Origin: Lewinella sp.
Lineage (GTDB): Bacteria > Bacteroidota > Bacteroidia > Chitinophagales > Saprospiraceae
Length of the DNA: 39,944 nt
Direction of reading: 5' to 3'
Assembly (NCBI GenBank): GCA_020436695.1
Contig: JAGQXH010000003.1
Coordinates: 1-39,944, forward strand
In this document: one piece after another, positions 15,012 to 24,036 of the stretch
Position numbering within the stretch: the stretch's first letter is position 1
Layout: each line of letters starts with the position of its first letter
Made by a program: the position numbers and the translations under genes
The notes under the pieces: model-generated
Seen by the model: the letters and a program-made list of their open reading frames with translations, nothing else
What the model was told of the DNA's origin: nothing
Database searches by the model: none

Positions 15012-17147
15012 TCATTCCATCTTTTTCAATAAGTCCAAAAAGCGTTTGTTACTGCGGATCGGAGTCAGTTGTTCTGCGGATTCCAGTTTTTCCCGATCTT
15101 TAAATCCATTAGCTACTGCTTTTTCCAGTTGATCCAGTGCCTGATCCGTTGATCCCTGTTCTATTAGGGCACCGGTCAGTTTGAGTAAGAAGTCTGTATT
15201 CTCCGGGGCCAGACTGTAAGCTTTCTGTAAGTAGGTGATCACTGCTGCTTTTTTCCCAAGCAGCCCGGCTATTAATGCTGCATCACTCCACACGGCTGCA
15301 TCTTCCGGCATTCTCCTGAGGTATTCCAAAAAAGCTTTTTCCGTTTGCTCATACTCTTTCAGGTGATAGTATGCAAAGCCCAGATTATAATAGGAGTTGG
15401 CGTAATCCGGATCCAGTTCGGTAGCTTTTTTGTAATTGCTGACGGCCAGTGGCCATTGCTTCAAGGTTTCGTAGGCAAAGCCCAGATTGTGGTAAGTAAG
15501 CGCAAATGAAGAATCGATCTCCAATGATCGTTGTCCCACCCTTAGGGCAGAATCGAGTTGCCCCAATTCCGTGTAGTTGGTGATCAGATTGGCCATGGGC
15601 AATATCCAGGTAGGAGATTGCTCCAGCGCCTGATAAAAACAGGTGCCGGCTTTTTCCTTTTCCTTCAGTCGGCGATAGAGCAGTCCCAGTTCGTTATAAG
15701 CATAAGCGGCAGACGGCTCTCTTTTTATGGTCTCCTCCTGTTTGGCCAGTGCTTTCCGGTATAATTCCGGATCTTTTTCCCGCTCTCCCTGTAGCCGGAG
15801 TCGCACACCTTCAAAATACAATTGCCGGGTGATCAGATCTTCATACATAAAATGATCAGGTCCCAGCAATTCAGCTGCTTTCCCCAGATATTCGGGATAG
15901 TATTCATAGCGTTGATTGTTCGACCAGCGGCGGCGGAGTTCCTGTGGCGAAGATTCCAGATATTGGTTGATAGCCTGTTGCGCCTCATCGTGCAGTGCCA
16001 CGGCCAGATCCCGTTTCATGTTACTGCGGTGCGGCTGGATTACGGTTGCGTCTTTGATCTTTTGGTACAGACTGAAGGCTGCTCCTTCCGTAGGATACAA
16101 CAGATGTTTTTGTAGAAGTGCTTCCTGAAATTCCAGATAAAGCCGCCAAACACTGGTATCCGGTAAATTTTGCTCCGGCACCTTATTTTTCATGGCCACT
16201 GCGTCGGACAGCTCTTCCCGGGCTTTTCGGTTACGGAGTTCCGCCAGGCTTTCCGGATCGATAGTAGCGAGTGGAAAGTTCGGCGGGCCTTCCACCATCG
16301 GGATCTGCTGGTAGGAAGTGGCTTCACTTACCTGATCTTCCAGGTAACGGCGTATCTCTATCAGATTCACCACCTCATCTCCTTCCAGAGGATTGGCCAG
16401 TCCGATCAAACCTTCAATGAGGTTATAGGAAAATACACCGCGTCCGCCTCCCCAGCGGGCGCTTTCCTGTGAAAGTTGCTTGGGCTGGCAGGAAAGGATC
16501 TTAATTTCATTGTCGAGAGACTTGGATAATGCCTCCGCCGTAACGTGATTGCCGCCAATGCCATTGCCGGCAAGCTTGCCCGCACGACAGGCGTCGGCGA
16601 TGAGCACTACCTGTACCTCCTGCTCGCTGGTCAGCGTGGCAATGATATCCTGCAAAAAGATGATAGGGAAAGCGCCTCCTGCCATGTAGGTGGTTGAAGG
16701 GGCATCGTGCGTCAGCAGAAACCCCCTTTGTCTGGAAGTCTTTTTTTCTACATCTCCATGGCCGGAGAAATAAATGTAGGCCCGGTCGCCTGCCCGGCTT
16801 TCTTCCTGGAGCCAGTCCAGAGCCATGGCCATTTGCATTTGAGTGGCTTCTTCATTCAGCAATAACCGGATGTGGTCAGCCGGAATATTGCCCCCGGAAG
16901 GAGATTGCAGGTATTCGGCGAAAGCTTCTGCATCGCGGTGGGCATAATCCAGATCCGAAATATTCTGATAATCGGAGATGCCGATAATTACCGCCCGGAC
17001 TTCCGGCTGCGGGAACATAGGATTTCCCTGACCAAATAACGGCCCTTGGCACAGCAAGAGCGAGAAAAGAATATATAGCGGCACCCTAAATTCGGGATCG
17101 TTTTTTTTCTCACTTTTCGAATGTCTTTTTTTTTCTCTACACAGCAT
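15012..17147 (-). CDS. Exported caspase-like (C14) peptidase with TPR repeats
   Basis: A 711-residue protein whose catalytic domain (about 48-280) shows the caspase fold motifs RAVIIGISDYQ, LDYAHRDAEAFAEYL, the catalytic His130 in IYFSGHGD, and Cys187 in VLIADACRAG, so the His-Cys dyad is complete. After a helical linker, several TPR repeats occupy about 460-690 (for example YNELGLLYRRLKEKEKAGTC, YHNLGFAYETLKQW and YYNLGFAYYHLKEYEQ). A hydrophobic stretch at 22-40 (VPLYILFSLLLCQGPLFGQ) looks like a signal peptide but is preceded by a 20-residue Lys-rich leader. That leader contains A9 and A8 tracts in its codons (17126-17134 and 17101-17108 on the plus strand), which could slip. It is divergent from an M48-like TPR protein. 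Substrate is unknown. Confidence 0.88.
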   Translation of the reverse strand: MLCREKKRHSKSEKKNDPEFRVPLYILFSLLLCQGPLFGQGNPMFPQPEVRAVIIGISDYQNISDLDYAHRDAEAFAEYLQSPSGGNIPADHIRLLLNEEATQMQMAMALDWLQEESRAGDRAYIYFSGHGDVEKKTSRQRGFLLTHDAPSTTYMAGGAFPIIFLQDIIATLTSEQEVQVVLIADACRAGKLAGNGIGGNHVTAEALSKSLDNEIKILSCQPKQLSQESARWGGGRGVFSYNLIEGLIGLANPLEGDEVVNLIEIRRYLEDQVSEATSYQQIPMVEGPPNFPLATIDPESLAELRNRKAREELSDAVAMKNKVPEQNLPDTSVWRLYLEFQEALLQKHLLYPTEGAAFSLYQKIKDATVIQPHRSNMKRDLAVALHDEAQQAINQYLESSPQELRRRWSNNQRYEYYPEYLGKAAELLGPDHFMYEDLITRQLYFEGVRLRLQGEREKDPELYRKALAKQEETIKREPSAAYAYNELGLLYRRLKEKEKAGTCFYQALEQSPTWILPMANLITNYTELGQLDSALRVGQRSLEIDSSFALTYHNLGFAYETLKQWPLAVSNYKKATELDPDYANSYYNLGFAYYHLKEYEQTEKAFLEYLRRMPEDAAVWSDAALIAGLLGKKAAVITYLQKAYSLAPENTDFLLKLTGALIEQGSTDQALDQLEKAVANGFKDREKLESAEQLTPIRSNKRFLDLLKKME

Positions 17148-17148
17148 G

Positions 17149-17201
17149 CGGATCTGATATTTTGGGGTTCAAATGGCTGGATTACTATTCGGATCTGATA
17201 T
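17149..17201. repeat. Two direct repeats upstream of the caspase-like gene
   Basis: CGGATCTGATAT occurs exactly at 17149-17160 and 17190-17201, a period of 41 bases (about four helical turns). Both copies lie in the divergent caspase/M48 promoter region, the first 1 base from the caspase ATG. Possible paired regulator sites. Confidence 0.5.
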
Positions 17202-17361
17202 GCTGCAAAGCTGAGAATATACCCGCTCACCATATCGATCCAGTAAACAACTAAATTACAGATATTTCCCTATCCCGGCGGTCTCTCCCATCTTTATTTG
17301 ACGATCATTTGGAAAGATACCCGGAGAATGATAATTTTCGTCAACTGAAAATCCAACCTAT

Positions 17362-18984
17362 ATGGCCGACCCGAACCAGGATACTGACACCAACCCCGGA
17401 TCCGACGACCCCGGTTTCTTTCGCTATACCGACCGACCAGGAGCACAGCAGGAGATCACACCCATCATGGATACGGAGAAATATCAGCGCGCCCGGGCAG
17501 TCTACGACCGGCTGGTTCAGGCAAAAGGCGATTTCCGTTATCCCATCCCCGATTTTGTAATGAGCCGCGATGAACGCATGGTAGCCTGGATGAATTACAA
17601 TGCCGTGCAGATCGGGCTGGAAGAAAAAGCCTATGATGTCTGTGCCGCTTTTGGAGAACTTCAGGATGCCGCCATGGCTACCCTGCTTGGTCACGAGCTG
17701 ACTCATTACTACGAAAAACATGCCTGGCGCCGGGGCTTTGCTGCTGAATTCCAGGATCTGGACATCGGGGTGAAGCTTGATAAGATACGGGATAATGTGC
17801 TGAATGAAACCCAGGCAGATTATCTCGGTGGCTTTCTTGCTTATTCCGCCGGTTTTGCTGTGTTTGATCAGACACCGGCCTTCATGGCTCGGGTCTACGA
17901 GGCGTATGGCTTTCCGGAAGAACTGGGCGACAATTATCCCAGTCTTACTGACCGGCAAACCCTGGCCCGTCGTTCGGCCGCCCGCATGAAGCAGTTGATC
18001 GATATTTTTAATATGGCCAACTGGCTGAATGTGATCGGAAAATTTACGGAAGCTCATCTGTATTACCGCTATATTTTGCGGGAGTATCAGAGTTGTGATT
18101 TATACAATAATCTGGGGATACTCTTCGTCCGGCGTGCTTTGGAAAAGTTTAAGCCGGAAGAGGTGAAATTCATTTTTCCGCTGGAACTGGACCTTTCGGC
18201 AGTGCGCAGCAGCGGTCGCGATATTGATCTGGACCGAGTAAAGCTGCTGAAAGAGGCTATCCTGCAATTTGATTATGCCATTAATATGGACCCGGATTAC
18301 GCAACGGCCTATCTCAATAAGGCCTGTGCCTACACGCTGCTGGGAGATCTGGTACGCGGTCAATTCTACGCGGAGACCGAAGCCTTACACCGCGCCACCG
18401 AGGCCGGCCACGACAATGTAGCGGCTGATGCTGAAGTGCTCCTGGGGATCATCGCCGCACTGCGTGAGGATGAGGCCCTTGCAAAGGAATATTTTGACCG
18501 GGCCATTTCCAAACAAAGCAGCCTGGCCGGTATCAATAAAGAGGTATTACTCGGCAAAGACCTGCCGGTAGCGGAAGCCGTAATTTTTCCCGGAGAGACC
18601 ATCGACGGTGTGGACCTGCCCGACTTTGCCGAAAGCCCCGCCTACGATGAAGACATTTCCTATTCGATCAATGATGTGGTCAGTCTGCTTCAGAATCCCA
18701 AACCGGTGGACGGCGCACATTCCCGGATACAGATCCACTACAATGCGGTCACTTCCGAACTCATCATTGTACATCTGACCGGTGCGGAATATTCCGGGAA
18801 AACGGCTAAGGACCTGGGCATCGGTGCTTCGGAAGAAAAAATTGTAAAGGCGTACGGTGAACCGATGAAGCGGATAGCCGGTGTTCAGGGTATATTGTTG
18901 GTATATGCGAATCTGTTATTTATGCTGGATAAAAACAAGCAGCTGAGTCGCTGGGCGGTATATCACAGCCACTCCTTGTATTAG
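17362..18984 (+). CDS. M48-like HExxH metallopeptidase with TPR region
   Basis: A 540-residue protein with a gluzincin site: HELTH at 111-115 in LLGHELTHYYEKHAW, and the third ligand Glu149 in ETQADYLGGFLAYSAGF, the ExxxD pattern of M48 peptidases. A helical TPR-like region follows (about 225-400, with YNNLGILFVRRAL and FDYAINMDPDYATAYLNKACAYTLLGD). A C-terminal alpha/beta domain (about 440-540) contains LGIGASEEKIVKAYGEP. No signal peptide is visible: the ATG at 17362 is the first in frame after an in-frame stop at 17332, and the N-terminus is polar. It therefore seems cytoplasmic, unlike its divergent exported caspase-like neighbour, unless export is non-classical. It may be co-transcribed with the subtilase 125 bases downstream. 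Confidence 0.82.
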   Translation: MADPNQDTDTNPGSDDPGFFRYTDRPGAQQEITPIMDTEKYQRARAVYDRLVQAKGDFRYPIPDFVMSRDERMVAWMNYNAVQIGLEEKAYDVCAAFGELQDAAMATLLGHELTHYYEKHAWRRGFAAEFQDLDIGVKLDKIRDNVLNETQADYLGGFLAYSAGFAVFDQTPAFMARVYEAYGFPEELGDNYPSLTDRQTLARRSAARMKQLIDIFNMANWLNVIGKFTEAHLYYRYILREYQSCDLYNNLGILFVRRALEKFKPEEVKFIFPLELDLSAVRSSGRDIDLDRVKLLKEAILQFDYAINMDPDYATAYLNKACAYTLLGDLVRGQFYAETEALHRATEAGHDNVAADAEVLLGIIAALREDEALAKEYFDRAISKQSSLAGINKEVLLGKDLPVAEAVIFPGETIDGVDLPDFAESPAYDEDISYSINDVVSLLQNPKPVDGAHSRIQIHYNAVTSELIIVHLTGAEYSGKTAKDLGIGASEEKIVKAYGEPMKRIAGVQGILLVYANLLFMLDKNKQLSRWAVYHSHSLY

Positions 18985-19109
18985 AGGTGTTTCAACTTGT
19001 CCGGTTTGAAGATCTCCTCGTTGAATAGAAAGGATGAGATAGGGCTTGCCATTTTGTAACAACTGAGCCGAAAAAATCCCCATATTTGTGCATTAGTAAA
19101 CTGAAACAC

Positions 19110-21491
19110 ATGAAACGAGCGGCTATTTGTCATCTCTTCCTGTTGTTGTGTCTGACCGGCCTGCGGGCACAAACGCCCGTTGAAGAAACTGCTTCCAACT
19201 TTGTCAATTACAATGTAAATCAGATCAACCGGGTACGGGCTTTTCTTCCTCATTACAATGGCAATGGTCGTACGGTCTCGATCAAGGAATTTCGCTTCGA
19301 CTCACTGGACATCGATTTTAGCGGACGTTATCTCTCCACTCCCTTTGCCACGGCTACCACCAGTCCGCATGCCGCGCTTATGGCCACGATCATCGGCGGT
19401 GGCGGTAATTCCGACCGGAGTGGGCTGGGGGTTGCCTGGAATGCCCAACTGACTTCCTCCAGTTTTCTGGATATTTCCCCGGATGAGGACAGCTATTTTG
19501 AGCAATATGGGATCAGTGTGCAGAATCACTCCTACGGCATTGACAGTATTGAAAATTATTATGGCATACTGGCCAGTAGCTACGACTTGCAGGTGAGCCG
19601 CTTACCGCAGTTGTTGCATGTGTTTTCCATTGGCAATATGGGAATGCAAACGCCAAGCAGGGGGCCGTATGCCGGTTTGACGGGTTTTGCCAATATGACC
19701 GGTGAATTCAAGTTGGCCAAGAATGTGCTTACCCTGGGCGTTATCGATTCCTTCGGCATTATAGATCCCTACAGTTCTCACGGCCCGGCATTTGACGGGC
19801 GCATCAAGCCCGAATTGGTCGCCTTTGGAATCGATGGGGCTTCTGCGGCCGCTGCCCTGGCATCCGGCTCCTCGCTTTTGTTACAGCAGGCGTATGAAGA
19901 ACTGGAAGGTGAGTTGCCACCGACAGCACTGGTTAAGGCCCTGTTGATCAACGGAGCTGAAGACCTGGGCCTTTTAGGGCCGGATCACACCTATGGATTC
20001 GGCAATATTAATTTGTTTCGCTCTCTGCAAACCCTCCTGGCCGGTCGCTATTGGAGCGATACCTTGTCGTATGACGGGCAAATGAGTCGACAGATCCAGG
20101 TGCCGGACCATGTGCGGCAGCTTAAGATCAGTCTGGTATGGACCGATCCTCCGGCTGCCATAGCTGCGGAAAAGGCCCTGGTTAATGATATTGATATGAG
20201 GCTGATCCGGGGGGCTGATGGGCAAAGCTGGCTTCCCTTTAATCTGTCGACCTTTCCTGACCTCGACTCTTTAAGCCAGCCGGCTATCAGAAAGCAAGAT
20301 CATCTGAACAATGTGGAACAGATCGTCCTTGAGTATCCCCTGCCCGGTACTTATGAGATCACCCTGGAAGCTTATGATTTTGGAGTGAGTACTCAAAGCT
20401 TTCAACTGGTGTATGATTGGGATACCCTTTCCCGCTTTCATTGGACGTTTCCTGTAGCCGGAGATGTGGTCGTTCCTAATGATAAATTTTACGAACAGAT
20501 CCGCTGGTCGGCAGATGATTTGGCTGATGCGGCGGTGCTTTCCTATACGCTGGATGGTGTGAACTGGACCGTCATAAGTGAAGAAGTAGACCCCAAAACC
20601 GGGTATTTTCAAACGTTCTTTCCCAGTGTTATTGCCAAAGCCAGATTTCGGATGCAGATCGGTGCCGAGGAATTCCTCAGCGACACCTTTACAATATCTC
20701 CCAGACCCAGGCTGGACTTTGTGTTGAACTGTCCGGATTCCATAGCGGTCACCTGGCAGAAATTTCCCGGCATCGATACCTATCGGTTCTTCCGCCTGGG
20801 AGATCAGTACATGGAACCCTTTATGGAAAGTACGGATACTTTTGTCGTTTTGCGCAAAACAGAAATACCCAATGCTTATCTGGCCATTGCTCCGGTGATG
20901 GCTGGCGGTTCGACCGGTACGAAAAGCCTGGCTTACAATGTAGAAGAGCAGGGAGCTGCCTGCTATTCCCAGGGGCTATCCGGGCGAATTGTCGGAGAAG
21001 AGGCGGTGGTTTCTCTGTCACTTTCTCCTGCTTACGGGGTAGAGCAATTGACTTTGGAACGCCTCCTGAATGGGCAATGGGTAACCCGGGGGGCTATTAC
21101 ACAAATTACTGCTGCCGGAAATTATGATTTTACGGATACGAATCTAGCGGTCGGTTCGAATACCTATCGTGTTCGTGTCGAACTGACCAACGGGCAGTCT
21201 GTTTATTCAGATATCATTACACTGTTCTACGTACTTCCGGATCAGTTCGTACTCTATCCTAATCCGTTTTCCCGTTTGATCGATGGCAATGTTCAGGTGC
21301 ATTACAATACGGAACGGCCGGAAGAAATCCGGTTTCAGCTATTCACGGCCCTGGGAGCCAACGTCATGGATGTTTCACTACCCGAACTGCAAAGTGTAAT
21401 TTTTTACGAGGACTTTCAGTCGGGCATGTACTTTTATCGGTTTGTGCGGGATGAAACCCTGTTAGAAGCAGGTAAACTGGTCGTTCGGTAA
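19110..21491 (+). CDS. T9SS-exported S8 subtilisin-like serine peptidase
   Basis: A 793-residue secreted protein. The signal peptide MKRAAICHLFLLLCLTGLRA supports the ATG at 19110 over the upstream in-frame ATG at 19086. The subtilase triad can be placed at about Asp64 (EFRFDSLDID), His87 (SPHAALMATIIGGG) and Ser245 (GIDGASAAAALASGSSLL). The surroundings are degenerate compared with the usual HGTHVAG and GTSMAxP motifs, so activity should be treated as probable, not certain. A beta-rich P-domain-like part follows, then fibronectin-like segments. A C-terminal type A T9SS sorting domain starts at about residue 710 (FVLYPNPFSR ... YFYRFVRDETLLEAGKLVVR). It is convergent with the TonB receptor across a long inverted repeat. 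Confidence 0.88.
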   Translation: MKRAAICHLFLLLCLTGLRAQTPVEETASNFVNYNVNQINRVRAFLPHYNGNGRTVSIKEFRFDSLDIDFSGRYLSTPFATATTSPHAALMATIIGGGGNSDRSGLGVAWNAQLTSSSFLDISPDEDSYFEQYGISVQNHSYGIDSIENYYGILASSYDLQVSRLPQLLHVFSIGNMGMQTPSRGPYAGLTGFANMTGEFKLAKNVLTLGVIDSFGIIDPYSSHGPAFDGRIKPELVAFGIDGASAAAALASGSSLLLQQAYEELEGELPPTALVKALLINGAEDLGLLGPDHTYGFGNINLFRSLQTLLAGRYWSDTLSYDGQMSRQIQVPDHVRQLKISLVWTDPPAAIAAEKALVNDIDMRLIRGADGQSWLPFNLSTFPDLDSLSQPAIRKQDHLNNVEQIVLEYPLPGTYEITLEAYDFGVSTQSFQLVYDWDTLSRFHWTFPVAGDVVVPNDKFYEQIRWSADDLADAAVLSYTLDGVNWTVISEEVDPKTGYFQTFFPSVIAKARFRMQIGAEEFLSDTFTISPRPRLDFVLNCPDSIAVTWQKFPGIDTYRFFRLGDQYMEPFMESTDTFVVLRKTEIPNAYLAIAPVMAGGSTGTKSLAYNVEEQGAACYSQGLSGRIVGEEAVVSLSLSPAYGVEQLTLERLLNGQWVTRGAITQITAAGNYDFTDTNLAVGSNTYRVRVELTNGQSVYSDIITLFYVLPDQFVLYPNPFSRLIDGNVQVHYNTERPEEIRFQLFTALGANVMDVSLPELQSVIFYEDFQSGMYFYRFVRDETLLEAGKLVVR

Positions 21492-21517
21492 TAGCAAGTA
21501 CGCATAAAGACGAAAAG

Positions 21518-21632
21518 TTGTCGGTGATCAGCCTGATTGGCCAATGCCATAATGCCCGGATCAGGATTTAATGCCGGTCATTTGGGGTTAACCGGGTTAA
21601 TTCAGCCTGGGCCATCACCTGACCACCGACAA
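21518..21632. repeat. Long-span inverted repeat between convergent subtilase and TonB receptor
   Basis: TTGTCGGTGATCAG (21518-21531) and the reverse complement of 21619-21632 (TTGTCGGTGGTCAG) match at 13 of 14 bases across 87 bases, and the pairing continues weakly inward. A perfect palindrome ATTGGCCAAT sits at 21535-21544. Probably a transcription-end structure for both converging genes. Confidence 0.6.
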
Positions 21633-21642
21633 TCTGAACCTA

Positions 21643-23913
21643 TTAGAAGGTGACATTTACACTGCCGAAAAAGGTCCGCCCCGGTGCGAAGATGGGGTTC
21701 GTAGTACCTCTTACAGCGCGGCTGAGATGCTCATAATAATTTTCATTCAGTAGATTATTCGCTCCTGCACTACATCTGATCCTTTCGGAGATCCGGTAAG
21801 CCAGTTTTGCATCCAGTAAAGAGAAAGCAGGCGTAGTAGTTTCTCCAAACTCGGGAGAGATACGGGCCTGTTCCAGCACATGACGAAAACTCACTTCCGG
21901 TTGCAGCCTGCCATGCCAATAGCTGCCCTGCAGGGTATACCTGAGGTCCAGGGGGGCGATCTCCGGCAGTGGTTGTTTCCGTTCGAGATCCTGGGCATAG
22001 GTATAGGCGAAACCCAACTGGTGTTGCAGGCCAAACGGCAGCTCCTGGGTCAGGTTTACTTCAAAACCGGTTTTAAAGGCTTTGTCGATGTTAACAAAAC
22101 GACGTACGCCGGGGCTGGTCGGCAGGTACGGGCTAAGTGATGTATCGATCACCGAAGAAATGAAGTGCTGAAGGTAGGACGCAAAAAGATCGATATTCAG
22201 TGCTGCCTTTTCTCCGCTCCACTGAAAGGTCAGGTCCAGTTGGTTATTCACTTCGGGAACGAGATCCGGGTTGCCCAGCATTTCGTACGGATCCTGTCCT
22301 ACCGGGAAATAGTTGATGAAACGCTCAGTCAGGCTGGCACTCTGCTCGGCTCTACCCAGCCAGGCCCCCACTTTGACGTGTTCGCCCATCCGTTTTTGCA
22401 TACCGAGACTAATGCTGGGATTGATCTGGGTGCTCTTGGTTTCCGGATTGACCTGGCTGAACTCCGTACCCGGATCGTTAATGCCGGCATTATTGATCTC
22501 CAGCCGGCCGGATAATACGTAGTTGATCGTACCCGCCTGGAGGTGATACTCACCAAAAAAGCCGGTTTTGCGAATGTAGCTATTTTGCCAGGCGTTGTCT
22601 TCGACGGTCTTTCCAGCATTAGGCCCCATTAGGAATTCCCGGGTGCGGATACCTTTTGCGCCTTCCATGCGCAGATCCGCACCGGCGAAGAACCGGCCGT
22701 TGGAGAATTCCCAGACACCCTCCGTACGGCCGCCGTAATTGTAAGTATGGGCGTTCGTGGCGGCGTTCATCGTGCGGGGATCCAGGGGTTTCAGCAGGTT
22801 ATCCATCAGGTGATCTACAAAAGACCCAAAGACCGAGGTATTCCATGACTTTAAATGTTGGCGGTTGATCGTCAGATCGTGCCGGGCATTGAACAGCCAG
22901 GTATTATCCTCCCGTAGATCCATCGGCAAAGCGGGGAAATCAGCATCTCTGGCCATGTTGTACAGTGCCGATACGGTGATTTGTTGTTTGGAAGAGAGTT
23001 TGGCCCCCAGATTGGCGCCAAAACTTCCCCGGAGAAAATCAGCCGGTATCGTTTGACCATTACCGGCTTTATAATCATCTCCCTGAGACCAGGCACCGAA
23101 TACACTGAGGTCATACCGGGCACCGCTAAACCCGACCTGCCCCTCACTGCGCACCAGATTCCCGTTGCTCTGGTATTCGGAAGAGAACCGGCCATACACA
23201 TCCGGATCTTCGGTATAGCGCGGCCTGGTCTGTACAAAATTAATGGTGCCGCCAAAGCCGGTTCCGTAGCGCAGTGCGTGCGGGCCTTTAAGGATCTCTA
23301 CCCGGTCCATCATGTTAGGCGCCATTTGGCTGGTAGGCGGGTCCATGCGGTTGGGGCAGGCGGCGGTAGCACTTTGTACACCGTTCAGAACGATATTCAG
23401 TTGGTTGTACTTAAAACCCCGGAACACGGGATCAAAACCATAGCTGCCGCTCTTGCGGATGCTGTTGATGGCCGGTATCTGGTTGAGGATGGCCGCCCCG
23501 TCGTGCTCCATTCTTTCCTGATAGTCGATATTGATCCGATCGTCTGGTTGCTGATTGGGGCGAAGCCCGATAATGGTGGCTGGTTGAAGGCTGAGGATAA
23601 TACTTTTCCGGTAGTATACTTTTTGGTGGATCAATTCCTGTATGGTTTGCTCGTCCCATACCCATGCTCCATAATTCACGTGAGATAATTGCATCTGCTC
23701 ACCGGGAGTGATTGAAAAAGAGATCAGACCATGTTCATCTGAGAGACCAGTTTGAGTGCCGTATTGATAGGTAGCCTCCTGGATGGGTTGTGCCGTGTCT
23801 TCATCCAAAAGTTGAATATGCTTAACTTCTTGTGCAAAATTGTTGATAGCAGACAGGAATAGCAATGCCATGCACATCAGGGACAAGCTGATTGTTTTTT
23901 TATCGAAGCCCAT
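21643..23913 (-). CDS. TonB-dependent receptor, OprC-like copper receptor
   Basis: A 756-residue outer-membrane receptor. It has a signal peptide (about 1-28), a carboxypeptidase-like beta domain (about 30-110), a plug (about 125-230, with ILNQIPAINSIRKSGSYGFDPV and VEILKGPHALRYGTGFGGTINF) and a 22-strand barrel ending in Phe (FFGSVNVTF). In the plug, ACPNRMDPPT places Cys186 and Met190 in a CxxxM motif, and VDHLMDN in the barrel gives His368 and Met370 (HxM). These are the copper ligands known for OprC-family receptors, and the RMDPPT context also fits. It lies 123 bases downstream of a small exported Cys-containing protein on the same strand, likely an operon for copper uptake across the outer membrane. 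Confidence 0.88.
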   Translation of the reverse strand: MGFDKKTISLSLMCMALLFLSAINNFAQEVKHIQLLDEDTAQPIQEATYQYGTQTGLSDEHGLISFSITPGEQMQLSHVNYGAWVWDEQTIQELIHQKVYYRKSIILSLQPATIIGLRPNQQPDDRINIDYQERMEHDGAAILNQIPAINSIRKSGSYGFDPVFRGFKYNQLNIVLNGVQSATAACPNRMDPPTSQMAPNMMDRVEILKGPHALRYGTGFGGTINFVQTRPRYTEDPDVYGRFSSEYQSNGNLVRSEGQVGFSGARYDLSVFGAWSQGDDYKAGNGQTIPADFLRGSFGANLGAKLSSKQQITVSALYNMARDADFPALPMDLREDNTWLFNARHDLTINRQHLKSWNTSVFGSFVDHLMDNLLKPLDPRTMNAATNAHTYNYGGRTEGVWEFSNGRFFAGADLRMEGAKGIRTREFLMGPNAGKTVEDNAWQNSYIRKTGFFGEYHLQAGTINYVLSGRLEINNAGINDPGTEFSQVNPETKSTQINPSISLGMQKRMGEHVKVGAWLGRAEQSASLTERFINYFPVGQDPYEMLGNPDLVPEVNNQLDLTFQWSGEKAALNIDLFASYLQHFISSVIDTSLSPYLPTSPGVRRFVNIDKAFKTGFEVNLTQELPFGLQHQLGFAYTYAQDLERKQPLPEIAPLDLRYTLQGSYWHGRLQPEVSFRHVLEQARISPEFGETTTPAFSLLDAKLAYRISERIRCSAGANNLLNENYYEHLSRAVRGTTNPIFAPGRTFFGSVNVTF

Positions 23914-24036
23914 TTTATTTGGATTATAATGCTGTTAATGAAAAGGCATACAACTCACTTGGCCGGATGTGAATACATCATAGCCATGATCACCCGTACC
24001 GGAGACCGGTAAGAATGGATAATATGCCTGAAATGA

